Source of the DNA: DASUAO01 sp035763745
GTDB lineage: Bacteria; Actinomycetota; Acidimicrobiia; IMCC26256; PALSA-555
Direction: 5' to 3'
Assembly (NCBI GenBank): GCA_035763745.1
Contig: DASUAO010000053.1
Coordinates: 1-31,188 of the forward strand
Length of the DNA stretch: 31,188 nt
A model generated the notes under the pieces. It saw only the letters and a program-made list of their open reading frames with translations. It was not told the origin of the DNA and did not search any database. Below, one piece after another: positions 23,679-31,188 of this stretch. Within the stretch, counting starts at the first letter, position 1; each line of letters opens with the position of its first letter. A program made the position numbers and the translations under genes.

Positions 23679-23715
23679 TCCGGATCCCGACCCCGCTGCC
23701 CTAGGCTCCCCGGCC

Positions 23716-24441
23716 GTGGAACCGGTCTGGGTGCTCGCGCGGATCCTCGTCTATCCACTGCGCCTCCTCTTTCGCATCCGCTTCTCCGGGCGCAAGCGGA
23801 TCCCGCACAAGGGGCCGGTGCTGATCGCCGCGAACCACGTCTCGTTCCTCGACCCCCTGCTGCTGCTCTGGCTCGGGGAGCGGCGACTGCGCAAGGCCCG
23901 GTTCCTCGCCAAGGCCGAGCTGTGGAACATCCCGGTGTTCCGCTTCTTCCTGGTGCGCACCAAGCAGATCCCCGTGCCCCGCGCGTCCGCCGCGGCTGCC
24001 GGCTCGCTCACCGCGGCCGCCGAGTCCTTGCGGGCCGAGCAGATGGTGTGCATCTACCCCGAGGGGACGATCTCGCGGACCCTCGAGCCGATGCCCGGCA
24101 AGACCGGGATCGCCCGGCTCGCGGCGACGAGCGGGGTGCCGGTCACGCCCGTCGGGCTCTGGGGCTTCCACCGGGTCTGGACGATCGGGCGGAAGCCATC
24201 GTTCCGACCCTGGGTGTGCGGGTGCATCGTGGTGGGGGAGCCGGTGTCCGTCGGGCCCGACGATGACCTCTTCGACGCGACCGATCGCATCATGCAGGGA
24301 GTGGTCGACTGCGTGCAGACCTCGCGGCGGATCTACCCCCAGCGGCCGTGGTTCGGCCGGAGCGCGTGGTGGGTCCGGGCCCCGGAGACCGCCGTGCTCC
24401 GGCCCACGCCACGCGAATCCTCGGGCGGTCGGTTGGGCTGA
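23716..24441 (+). CDS. PlsC-type 1-acyl-glycerol-3-phosphate acyltransferase family protein
   Basis: This 241-residue membrane-associated acyltransferase has the HX4D motif NHVSFLD (His41, Asp46), the lysophosphatidate-binding segment FRFFLVRTKQIPVPR and PEGTISR (115-121). A short hydrophobic N-terminus (VWVLARILVYPLRLLFRI) likely lies on the inner membrane face. It would transfer acyl groups from acyl-ACP or acyl-CoA to a lysophospholipid or other polar alcohol. The GTG at 23716 is the only sensible start. The ACP gene upstream is close enough for one transcript. The gene converges on the MMPL exporter with a shared hairpin over both stops. Confidence 0.92.
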   Translation: MEPVWVLARILVYPLRLLFRIRFSGRKRIPHKGPVLIAANHVSFLDPLLLLWLGERRLRKARFLAKAELWNIPVFRFFLVRTKQIPVPRASAAAAGSLTAAAESLRAEQMVCIYPEGTISRTLEPMPGKTGIARLAATSGVPVTPVGLWGFHRVWTIGRKPSFRPWVCGCIVVGEPVSVGPDDDLFDATDRIMQGVVDCVQTSRRIYPQRPWFGRSAWWVRAPETAVLRPTPRESSGGRLG

Positions 24442-24459
24442 GGGCGGCGCGCGCCTCAG
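24438..24459. terminator. Hairpin over the stop codons of plsC-like and MMPL genes
   Basis: CTGAGG (24438-24443) pairs with CCTCAG (24454-24459) around a GC-only loop of 10 bases. It covers both convergent stop codons and may serve as a bidirectional terminator. There is no U-tract. Confidence 0.5.
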
Positions 24460-26714
24460 GGGGTTGCGTCGATCTCGCGGTCGAGGATCTTGATCGGCTC
24501 GTTCTCCCAGATGCCGAAGCGCAGGTGGAACCGGCGGAGGAACCTCGGCGACCACCAGTTGAGGCGCCCGGCGAGGCGCATGAACGCGGGGACGAGCGTG
24601 GCTCGGATCAGGAACGCGTCGACGAGGATCGCCAGCATCAGGCCGAGCCCGAAGAGCTTGACCTGGAACACCTTCGACGTCGTGAGTCCGAGGAACACGA
24701 TCGTGAGGAGCAGCGCCGCAGCGGTCACGATGCGGCCGGTCTTCCCGAGGCCGACGGCGACCGCTCGCTCGTTGTCGTGGTCGTAGTCGTACTCCTCCTT
24801 GATGCGAGAGAGCAGGAACACCTCGTAGTCCATCGAGAGACCGAACGCGATGCAGAACATGAGGACGGGGGTGAAGGTGTCGATGAAGCCGGTCTCGGTG
24901 TAGCCGAGGAACCCGGTGAAGCGCCCCTCCTGGAAGATGAACACCATCGCCCCGAACGTCGCGGTGAGGCTGAGAATGTTGAGGATCAGCGCCTTCAGCG
25001 GGACGAGCAGGCTCCCGGTCATCAGGAACAGCAACACGAACGTCACGAGCGCGATCGCCCCCAACGCGATCGGGAGGCGATCCCCGATCGTCGCCTTCGT
25101 GTCGACGAGGCGCGCGGACGGTCCGGCGACCGTGAAGTCGAACGGCGCCCGTGTCGCCCGTACCGCGTCGACGAGATCCTCACCCTCGCCAGAGATCGGC
25201 TCGATGTCGGGAACGACGTTGACCCAGGTGTCGGTGGGGTGGTCCTCACTGAAGAAGCGTTCGGAGAGCACGGTGACCTCAGGTGGGAAGTCGCAGTCGC
25301 CTTCGGGGCAGACGTCGGTCGGCTCGGGCCCGTAGTAGACGCCGGATGCCGCGTCGACGCGGGCGACGCCGGCAAGGTCGCGCAAGCGCTTCGCGAACGT
25401 GTCGACGTCCGAGACGTCGGCGACGGGATCCACGCCGGGGAGGAACAGTCGCAGTGCGCCGTTTTCCCGGCTCTCGAAGTCCTCGCGGATCCGGTCGGTC
25501 GCAGCGCGACTGCTCGCGACCTCGGGCGGGATGACGCGATCGTCGATCTGCCCGAGCTGGATGCTGAAGAAGGGGATCGCCAGCGTGACGAGGATCGCGA
25601 CCACCGAGATCGCGTAGATCCACGGGCGGCGCATCACTCGTAGCGCCTGGAGGCCCCAGAAGCCGTTGTGGTCGTCGACCTTGTGCTTGAAGAGCTGGCC
25701 CTTCTCCACGCGGGGGCCGAGGGCAGCAAGGATGGCCGGGAGCACGATGATCGCGGCCACTGCCGCCAGCCCCACGACCGCGACGCCCGCGTACGCGAAC
25801 GACCGGAGGTAGGGCTGCGGGAACAGCAGGAGCGCCATGAGGGAGATCATCACGGTGCCGGCGCTGAAGGCGACCGTGCGCCCCGCCGTCTGGAGCGTAC
25901 GAGCGACGGCGACACGCGAGGACACTCCCGACGCGAGCTCTTCGCGGTAGCGCGAGACGATGAAGAGCGCGTAGTCGATCGCGAGCCCCAGCCCGAGGCC
26001 GGTGGTGAGGTTCATCGCGAACACCGACACCTCGGTGAGTGACGCCAGGATCGTGAGCACGAGGAGCGTCCCGACGATCGCGAGGATCCCGATGGCGAGC
26101 GGCAGACCGGCGGCGACGAGGCTCCCGAAGACGAGGATGAGCGCGATCCCCACGATGGGTGCGGTGATGAGCTCGGACCGGAGCAGATCCTTCTCGGACC
26201 GGTCGCTCACCTGCCGCGCGACCTCGGAGATCCCCGTGATCGCGGTGCGGATGACCGGGGTGTCGACGGTGAACTCCTCGGAGAGGTGCTCCGCGGCCTT
26301 CACCCGCATGTCGAGGTCGCCGCGCAGGATCGCGAAGATCAGCGCCTCATCGCCCCCGGTGCTCCTGAGCGGTGGCGGCTTCCCGCTCGTCCAGTAGGAG
26401 CCGACCTCGATGACCTCGGGGCGAGTTGCGAGGTCGTCCACCAGCTCGGTCGCGACCGCGGTGACGTCCTCGTCGTCGACCGAGCCGGACTTTGCGGTGA
26501 CCAGGATCACGAAGTCGGGCTCACCCGCGGACGGGAACCGTTCGAGCAGCGCCTCGGCCGCGAACGTCGACTCACTCCCGGGGTCCTCGAAGCCGCCGGC
26601 GGAGAGATCTTCCTTCACGCCCGCACCCAGCACGCCGGCGACGATCAGGAACACGACTGCGCCGACGATGACGATCCATCGCCCCCGGACCACCCATCGC
26701 GCGAGTCGGCGCAT
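24456..26714 (-). CDS. MMPL-family (RND superfamily) lipid transporter
   Basis: This 752-residue inner-membrane protein has two repeats of the MMPL fold, each with a TM followed by a periplasmic domain and five more TM segments. The proton-relay Asp-Tyr pairs are in LGLAIDYALFIVSRYREE (first half) and GLSMDYEVFLLSRIKEE (second half), the arrangement known from MmpL3-type proteins. It is expected to move lipids or lipopeptides across or to the envelope using the proton gradient. The start is set at ATG 26714 because the first TM (RWIVIVGAVVFLIVAGVLG) begins 12 residues on and a GGGGA box precedes; an extension to 26912 overlaps the divergent gene. Neighbouring ACP, KAS and PlsC genes suggest it exports their product, which is inference. 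Confidence 0.92.
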   Translation of the reverse strand: MRRLARWVVRGRWIVIVGAVVFLIVAGVLGAGVKEDLSAGGFEDPGSESTFAAEALLERFPSAGEPDFVILVTAKSGSVDDEDVTAVATELVDDLATRPEVIEVGSYWTSGKPPPLRSTGGDEALIFAILRGDLDMRVKAAEHLSEEFTVDTPVIRTAITGISEVARQVSDRSEKDLLRSELITAPIVGIALILVFGSLVAAGLPLAIGILAIVGTLLVLTILASLTEVSVFAMNLTTGLGLGLAIDYALFIVSRYREELASGVSSRVAVARTLQTAGRTVAFSAGTVMISLMALLLFPQPYLRSFAYAGVAVVGLAAVAAIIVLPAILAALGPRVEKGQLFKHKVDDHNGFWGLQALRVMRRPWIYAISVVAILVTLAIPFFSIQLGQIDDRVIPPEVASSRAATDRIREDFESRENGALRLFLPGVDPVADVSDVDTFAKRLRDLAGVARVDAASGVYYGPEPTDVCPEGDCDFPPEVTVLSERFFSEDHPTDTWVNVVPDIEPISGEGEDLVDAVRATRAPFDFTVAGPSARLVDTKATIGDRLPIALGAIALVTFVLLFLMTGSLLVPLKALILNILSLTATFGAMVFIFQEGRFTGFLGYTETGFIDTFTPVLMFCIAFGLSMDYEVFLLSRIKEEYDYDHDNERAVAVGLGKTGRIVTAAALLLTIVFLGLTTSKVFQVKLFGLGLMLAILVDAFLIRATLVPAFMRLAGRLNWWSPRFLRRFHLRFGIWENEPIKILDREIDATP

Positions 26715-26813
26715 CAACGTCCCCCTGGTCCGACTCCGAACCCCCGGGATGAGCGTACGATACGCTGCCGCGCGTCGCACGCCTGCACGTGCATGCGCGG
26801 TGGGGGGGAGAGC
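26715..26813. promoter_or_regulatory. Divergent region between MMPL and cNMP-binding genes, with palindrome
   Basis: These 99 bases contain TACGAT at 26756-26761, a possible -10 for the plus-strand operon about 50 bases before its ATG, and a perfect 10-bp palindrome TGCACGTGCA at 26784-26793. The palindrome could bind a dimeric regulator. It does not match the Crp consensus TGTGA-N6-TCACA. A GGGGGGGAG tract precedes ATG 26814. Confidence 0.35.
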
Positions 26814-27269
26814 ATGGCGAAGCCGTCTCGACGGGAGCTCGTCGACCTGCTCGCGGACGTCAACTTGTTCTCGCGCTGCTCCAAGCGCGAGCGCGGCACC
26901 GTCGCGCGTCACATGGAGACCGCGTCCCTGCCCGCGGATGCGACGCTCATCGAGGAGGGGGAGGAAGGCGACGCCCTGTTCCTCGTCGTCGACGGGACGG
27001 CGTCGGTGCGCCGCGGCGGCGAAGAGGTCCTCGCGGTCGGGCGGGGGGCGTGCTTCGGTGAGATGGCCCTGCTCGACGGCGAGCCTCGGAGCGCCACGGT
27101 GGTCGCGACGGCGCCGGTCACGGTGGCGGTGCTCGGCGTCCGCATGTTCCGCACACTCCTGCGGGAGTTCCCCGAGATGACCTTCGAGCTGCTCGCCGGC
27201 CTCGCCGCCGAGCTCCGACGGACCCGCGACGAGCTCGAAGCTGCGACGAAGTCGTCCGCGTCGGCATGA
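26814..27269 (+). CDS. Stand-alone cyclic-nucleotide-binding protein
   Basis: This 151-residue protein is essentially one Crp-type cyclic-nucleotide-binding domain: NLFSRCSKRERGTVARHME, then EEGDALFLVVDGTASVRRGG and the phosphate-binding cassette FGEMALLDGEPRSATV (81-96) with Glu83 and Arg92 intact. There is no HTH, so it is not a transcription factor by itself. It ends in a helix that could dimerise. Its TGA overlaps the ATG of the patatin gene (ATGA, 27266-27269), implying translational coupling and perhaps a regulatory subunit for it. The start is chosen for its purine-rich ribosome site and fold boundary; an upstream open frame antisense to the MMPL gene is rejected. Confidence 0.88.
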   Translation: MAKPSRRELVDLLADVNLFSRCSKRERGTVARHMETASLPADATLIEEGEEGDALFLVVDGTASVRRGGEEVLAVGRGACFGEMALLDGEPRSATVVATAPVTVAVLGVRMFRTLLREFPEMTFELLAGLAAELRRTRDELEAATKSSASA

Positions 27270-29095
27270 CCGTCGCCAGGGACGGCGGACCTGTCCCCCG
27301 CGACGCGATCGAGCGACTCATCGAGGAGGGCTCGATCTTCAGGGGCCTCGACCCCTCCGCGCGCGGTCTGCTCGCGAAGCAGTTCGAGCCACAGGCGATA
27401 CCCGGAGGCGCGGTGCTGATGCGCCAAGGCGACCCGGCCGACGCGCTCTTCCTGGTCTCGGTCGGACGGTTCCGGGTGTCGATCGAACGCGACGACGGCA
27501 CCGAGACGGTCGTCGCCGAGCTCGGACGCGGCGACATCGTCGGCGAGCTCGCTCTCATCACCGACGACCCGCGCTCGGCGACCGTCACTGCCGTCCGCGA
27601 CAGCCAGGTGCTTCGGCTCGACACGACGGCCTTCACCCAGCTCGTCAGCACGAACCCGGCGATCCAACGGGAGTTCACCACCGAGGTCATCCGACGCCTG
27701 GTGCGCTCGTTCCGGGAAGGCAGCCCGACCAGCCCCGTCGCGACGATCGCGGTGGTGCCGCTCGACCACGGGCCCGGAGTCATCGGGATGAGCGAGCGTC
27801 TCCACCAGTCGCTCGATCGGCTCGCCGGCCCGGCCGGCCACGTCACGAAGGCAGCCACCGCTGCGGCCGTGGGCACCCTCGAGGAAGTCGGGCCCGACCG
27901 ACTCGCAGCGTGGTTCGCGGAGCACGAGAGCGGGTTCGAGGTCGTCGCGTACCAGGGGAGCGCCGAGCCGGGGTCGTGGACCGACGCGTGCATCCGGCAG
28001 GCCGATCTGGTCCTGGTGGTGGCATCGGCGGACGGCTCCCCAGCCGTGCGTGACATCGAACGTTCGATCGCGGAGCGGCGCCGTCTCCTCAAGAGCCGGG
28101 TCGAGCTCGTGCTCGTGCACCCCGCGTCGACGCAGGATCCGCGCGAAACCCGCCGGTTCCTCGCGGGGCGCGACGTCGATCGCCACCACCACGTCCGGGT
28201 CGACCGGGATGCCGACGTCGATCGTGTCGCCCGTCTCATCCTGGGTCGAGGCATCGGGGTGGTCTTCAGCGGCGGCGGCGCCCGAGGCATCGCCGGGATC
28301 GGCGTCTACCAGGCGCTGCTCGAGGCCGGTGTCCCGATCGACGCGACCGGGGGTACGAGCATCGGTTCGCTGCTCGCGGGTGGTGCCGCACGCGGCCAGA
28401 CCGCCGACGAGATCGCGGCCCAGATCCGGGCCGCGGTGCTCGACTCGTCACCGTTCGACGTCACGTTCCCGGTCGTCTCGCTCGCCCGCGGGCGGCGCGT
28501 GACGCAGTCCATCCGGGATGGCGCCGAGGGGCTGGACCTCGAGGACGGATGGCGCCACGTCTACTGCGTCTCCACCAACCTCACCACCGGGCACGAGGTG
28601 GTCCATCGCAGCGGCCCCGGGTGGTTCGCGATCCGGGCGAGCTTCTCGATCCCCGGTGTCTTCCCGCCGGTGCGCACCGAGAACGGCGACCTGCTCGTCG
28701 ACGGCGGCATGCTCGACAACATGCCGGTCGGTGTGATGCGCGACGAGCACGAGGGGATCTCGGTGATCGCCATCGACGTCGGCAAGACGCGTGATGTCGT
28801 TGCGGGAGCGCTCCCCGACGACGGGGTGGTCTCGGGCTGGAAGCTGCTGCGCAACCGGATGCGACGCAAGAAGCACCGCACGAGCGCAGCCGGCCTCGGA
28901 CGGATCCTGATGCGGCTCACCGAGCTCGGCAGCGAGCAGGACGCCGACCACGGCGACCTCTACATCCGGCCCGACATCGACGACTACAGCATCGCCGACT
29001 TCAAGGCCTTCGACCGCCTGATCGAGCTGGGCTACGAGGCCGGCCAGCGCGACGTCGCCGCGTGGCTCGCGTCGGGAGACGCGCCCAAGTTCTGA
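27266..29095 (+). CDS. Cyclic-nucleotide-binding patatin-like phospholipase (NTE family)
   Basis: This 609-residue protein matches the neuropathy-target-esterase architecture. Residues 15-145 are a cyclic-nucleotide-binding domain with cassette VGELALITDDPRSATV (92-107), Glu94 and Arg103 kept. Residues 155-325 form a Rossmann-like linker found in this family. The patatin domain begins at 330 with oxyanion GGGARG (336-341), nucleophile Ser365 in GTSIG, and Asp480 in VDGGMLDNMP, giving a complete Ser-Asp dyad. It would hydrolyse phospholipid or lysophospholipid acyl esters at the membrane, possibly gated by cAMP, although bacterial and eukaryotic NTE proteins do not always respond to the nucleotide. 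It is translationally coupled to the cNMP protein upstream and followed by a strong hairpin. Confidence 0.92.
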   Translation: MTVARDGGPVPRDAIERLIEEGSIFRGLDPSARGLLAKQFEPQAIPGGAVLMRQGDPADALFLVSVGRFRVSIERDDGTETVVAELGRGDIVGELALITDDPRSATVTAVRDSQVLRLDTTAFTQLVSTNPAIQREFTTEVIRRLVRSFREGSPTSPVATIAVVPLDHGPGVIGMSERLHQSLDRLAGPAGHVTKAATAAAVGTLEEVGPDRLAAWFAEHESGFEVVAYQGSAEPGSWTDACIRQADLVLVVASADGSPAVRDIERSIAERRRLLKSRVELVLVHPASTQDPRETRRFLAGRDVDRHHHVRVDRDADVDRVARLILGRGIGVVFSGGGARGIAGIGVYQALLEAGVPIDATGGTSIGSLLAGGAARGQTADEIAAQIRAAVLDSSPFDVTFPVVSLARGRRVTQSIRDGAEGLDLEDGWRHVYCVSTNLTTGHEVVHRSGPGWFAIRASFSIPGVFPPVRTENGDLLVDGGMLDNMPVGVMRDEHEGISVIAIDVGKTRDVVAGALPDDGVVSGWKLLRNRMRRKKHRTSAAGLGRILMRLTELGSEQDADHGDLYIRPDIDDYSIADFKAFDRLIELGYEAGQRDVAAWLASGDAPKF

Positions 29096-29097
29096 CC

Positions 29098-29142
29098 CGC
29101 GTCCGGCGCCCCCGACCTCGTGGGCTCGGTGCGCCGGACGCG
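29098..29142. terminator. Strong 12-bp hairpin terminator
   Basis: CGCGTCCGGCGC (29098-29109) is perfectly complementary to GCGCCGGACGCG (29131-29142), and CCGA/TCGG inside the loop extends the stem. It begins 3 bases after the phospholipase stop and lies before the convergent arylsulfotransferase stop. It is the clearest terminator in the window, though without a U-run. Confidence 0.75.
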
Positions 29143-29162
29143 CGTCGAGGTCACGTCGCCCG

Positions 29163-30614
29163 CTAGTTGTCCTCTTCCTCTTCGTCCGCGGGAGGCGGCG
29201 GCGGGTTGAGCTGGGCGTCCTTGCCGACGAAGGCGCCGAAGTCCTTGCCGTACTTGTCGACCTGGAAGAACCAGTTCTGCCGGATGGGGAAGCCCGCACC
29301 GCTGTTGCGCGGGCTGTTGGGGCGGAGCGCGTAGTACGGGTTCCTCCAGTCCCACACGATCTTGCCCTTCGGCGTCACCTCGATGGTGCGGCCCTCGGGG
29401 CCGTAGGCGATGAACGTGTTGCCGTTCGGGAGGCGCTGCGCGCTCGAGACGATCGCCGCGAACTCGCCCTCGTCCTTGCCGCCCTTCACGGGATAGACAC
29501 GCTCGCTGATCGCCTTGAAGCCACCCTTCGGGTCCCGCACGTAGTTCCCGTCGGCGTCGAGCTCGGGGATGATCTCGTCGACGGTCGTGAACTCTCGGAT
29601 CTCGGGTGCGCCGTTGTTGAACACCAGGATGTTGCCTTCGCCAGGGAGTCCGGACTCGATGAACTCGGCGTCGTGCTGGAAGAACAGCTGACGCTCCCCC
29701 TTCTTGTCGCCGTAGGCGAGCGGGTTCCCGTAGCGGAACTTGATGTCGCCCGCTGGGCCCGCGGCCTCATCGGTCGTGGTGGCGTGGTCGATGACCCAGA
29801 ACTCGCTGAAGGTGCGCAGACTCAGCACGATCTCGTCGCGCTCCGCGCTGTAGTTGATGCCGTTCGCGTGGTTCCAGTCCGCCTCGGCGTTGTCGCCGTT
29901 GAGGATGTAGTTGATGTCGATGCGGTCGGGGCGGGTCGAGACGTCCTCGACGTAGTTCGGGAGGTCCGGATCGAAGTCCTGGACCAGGTGATCCCACACC
30001 TTCCACTCCCACACGAAGGAGTCGGTCGCAGGGTCGTACTCGACGATCTTTTCCGGCCAGAGCTGGTCCTCGGGGTGGTTCGGGTTGAACCCCTTGCAGG
30101 GCTGGGCGCAGAGCCTCTTCGGTCGGCGACCCATCGCGATCGCCTCGTCGGCGGTCTTGTACTCCCAGACGATCGCGAGCACGTGGCCGTTGGGCATCAC
30201 ATCGATCTCGTGGTGCTGCATCTCGGTGTCGCTGGCGATGTCCTTCTGCCACAGTGTGCTGCCGTCCCACGCGAGGGCCTCGATCCGACCACCGGCACCC
30301 GCGCCGCGTTGGAACACCCCGTTCAGCTCGAGGTTGCCGGCGCGCACCAGGGTGCCGTCGGGGAGGAGCTCCTGGGAGAGCCCCGGGCGGGTGCTGGTCC
30401 GCCACGACTTCGCGACGCGTCCGTCCATGTCGACGAGGTACGTGTACTGCTGCTCGAACGGCGCGACCAGCGTCCAGGCGTCGTAGGCGCCCTTCGCGTT
30501 GGTCTTGACGCCCGGGTCGTCGGGGCCGATCTGGGTCGGCTGGGCGACGGCGACGCCGCCGAGCAGGCCAAGGACGAGCGTGACGAGCGCGACGAGGTGA
30601 GCGGAGCGACGCAT
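29163..30614 (-). CDS. Secreted arylsulfotransferase (ASST)-like protein
   Basis: This 483-residue exported protein starts at ATG 30614 after a GGGGGG ribosome box. The signal peptide RRSAHLVALVTLVLGLLGGV is followed by AVAQ, with cleavage probably before Gln. The mature part has the beta-propeller pattern of the ASST family: YLVDMDGRVAKSWRTS, LPDGTLVRAGNLELNG, HHEIDVMPNGHVLAIVWEYK, ADWNHANGINYSAERDEIVL and SAQRLPNGNTFIAYGPEGR. Conserved histidines in HHEID and DWNHANG fit the active-site positions of the family, which moves sulfate between phenols without PAPS. Actual sulfotransfer is unproven: many actinobacterial members are uncharacterised. The C-terminus is Pro-rich then acidic. An upstream extension to 30740 lacks a signal peptide and is rejected. 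Confidence 0.8.
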   Translation of the reverse strand: MRRSAHLVALVTLVLGLLGGVAVAQPTQIGPDDPGVKTNAKGAYDAWTLVAPFEQQYTYLVDMDGRVAKSWRTSTRPGLSQELLPDGTLVRAGNLELNGVFQRGAGAGGRIEALAWDGSTLWQKDIASDTEMQHHEIDVMPNGHVLAIVWEYKTADEAIAMGRRPKRLCAQPCKGFNPNHPEDQLWPEKIVEYDPATDSFVWEWKVWDHLVQDFDPDLPNYVEDVSTRPDRIDINYILNGDNAEADWNHANGINYSAERDEIVLSLRTFSEFWVIDHATTTDEAAGPAGDIKFRYGNPLAYGDKKGERQLFFQHDAEFIESGLPGEGNILVFNNGAPEIREFTTVDEIIPELDADGNYVRDPKGGFKAISERVYPVKGGKDEGEFAAIVSSAQRLPNGNTFIAYGPEGRTIEVTPKGKIVWDWRNPYYALRPNSPRNSGAGFPIRQNWFFQVDKYGKDFGAFVGKDAQLNPPPPPADEEEEDN

Positions 30615-30834
30615 GGAACCCCCCGGGTGACGAAACTGGACCGACAGATCATGGCATCTCCGGGGAGCCACCGGCACGTCAGAGGCCATGCATCCCTTGT
30701 GTTGTGGCGGATGCGGGCGAATACGACAGATGTGATTCATGTGGCTGATGTGAAGTCATTGGGAGTGACCACTGGCGCGCGCACCGTGATCTCTGGAACA
30801 GTTGCGTCAGGCAATTGCGCTTGGGGGGCATGCC
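30615..30834. promoter_or_regulatory. Divergent intergenic region, locally AT-richer
   Basis: These 220 bases separate the arylsulfotransferase from the ketosynthase. The middle part (about 30700-30830) is clearly less GC-rich than the genes and contains GATGTGA twice and GTTGCGTCAGGCAATTGCGC, so promoters probably lie here. TGTGA half-sites occur without a matching TCACA. A TTGGGGGGC precedes ATG 30835. Confidence 0.4.
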
Positions 30835-31188
30835 ATGGGATCTGCACCGAAGCCGCCACCGTCGATCTGCGGTCTCGGCACCGTCACCGGCTTCGGCTGG
30901 GGGAACAAGCACCTCTGGGACGGTCTCGTCACGAGCGAGCCCGCCGCGGTCCTGCACCCCGGATTCGCGGAGCAGTTCGGTCGGGACGAGATCTGGCTCG
31001 CGACGATCCCCGACGAAGAGAGCCCGTCCGACGGCCCCTCCAAGTTCAGCCGGTCGCTGCATGCCGCGGCCCGGGAGGCGATCGAGGACGCGCACGGGCG
31101 GGGGTGGCGCCCCGGCGGCACCGTCGGCGTGATCCACGCGTTCGTGCTCTCGGAGGTCCAGCTCTGGCGCGACTTCTACGTCGAGCGC
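30835..31188 (+). CDS. Beta-ketoacyl synthase-like protein, 5' part
   Basis: An uninterrupted frame of 118 codons runs from ATG 30835 off the end of the window. The N-terminus, PPSICGLGTVTGFGWGNKHL then WDGLVTSEPA, follows the thiolase-fold ketosynthase pattern (strand, G-x-G-T-V-T-x-x-G, then a helix with W-x-x-L). A later segment, KFSRSLHAAAREAIEDAHGR, corresponds to the helix before the first long strand GTVGVIHAF. The active-site Cys and His would lie beyond the window, so activity cannot be judged. A GGGGGG tract lies 6-7 bases upstream. It is divergent from the arylsulfotransferase. With the KAS at 22077 it is the second condensing enzyme nearby. An alternative ATG at 30830 is in another frame that shows no family pattern. 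Confidence 0.7.
   Translation, partial: MGSAPKPPPSICGLGTVTGFGWGNKHLWDGLVTSEPAAVLHPGFAEQFGRDEIWLATIPDEESPSDGPSKFSRSLHAAAREAIEDAHGRGWRPGGTVGVIHAFVLSEVQLWRDFYVER

Noticed and set aside
26784..26793. Crp binding site
   Set aside because: The palindrome lacks the TGTGA-N6-TCACA pattern, so no Crp site is claimed.
26715..26912. N-terminal extension of the MMPL protein
   Set aside because: It would overlap the divergent cNMP gene. The added residues are Arg/Ala-rich with no TM, and a good ribosome site precedes ATG 26714.

Overview
The window is high-GC, gene-dense DNA with GTG and ATG starts, Shine-Dalgarno-like GGAGG or GAGGGA boxes, a PknB-type kinase, MMPL and SCO6745-family proteins, class III cyclase/ATPase fusions and an actinobacterial-style NuoF relative. 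This points to an actinomycetote, possibly an uncultured Acidimicrobiia-like lineage. The phylum is inferred from gene content; the class is a guess. No rRNA, tRNA or CRISPR array was seen.

Layout. 1-891: 3' end of a DUF11-repeat wall protein with an LPLTG anchor. 888-1180: decayed thiolase. 1192-3831: cyclase-ATPase-TPR signalling protein. 4013-4272: left end of an IS256-type element. 4367-5275 (-): SCO6745-family protein. 5407-7059: APC permease fused to a DUF5661 domain. 7152-8177: NuoF-like remnant without its FMN/NADH part. 8418-12211: thiolase, nitroreductase and a membrane-anchored Vps62-like protein, all co-oriented. 12320-12850: decayed GH29 fucosidase. 12851-15826 (-): four-TM Ser/Thr kinase plus a secreted/membrane protein, divergent from an FHA-cyclase (16093-17079). 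17076-18923 (-): alpha/beta hydrolase and crotonase. 18982-20067: N-acyltransferase-like domain fused to a cyclic-nucleotide-binding domain. 20267-21793: ER/SipW-type signal peptidase fused to its own apparent secreted substrate. 21798-22037: scar ORF joining sialidase-like and MoaD-like pieces. 22077-26714: ketosynthase, acyl carrier protein, PlsC acyltransferase and MMPL exporter. 26814-29095: cyclic-nucleotide-binding protein and cyclic-nucleotide-binding patatin phospholipase. 29163-30614 (-): arylsulfotransferase-like secreted protein. 30835-end: start of another ketosynthase.

Two themes stand out. The first is second-messenger signalling next to lipid chemistry: two class III cyclase proteins and three proteins with cyclic-nucleotide pockets lie within about 28 kb, and two of those pockets sit on acyl-transfer or lipase domains beside ACP, KAS, PlsC and MMPL genes. 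The second is deletional decay: at least five genes survive only as pieces, often joined to intact neighbours with little spacer. The most novel single protein is the signal peptidase-substrate fusion.
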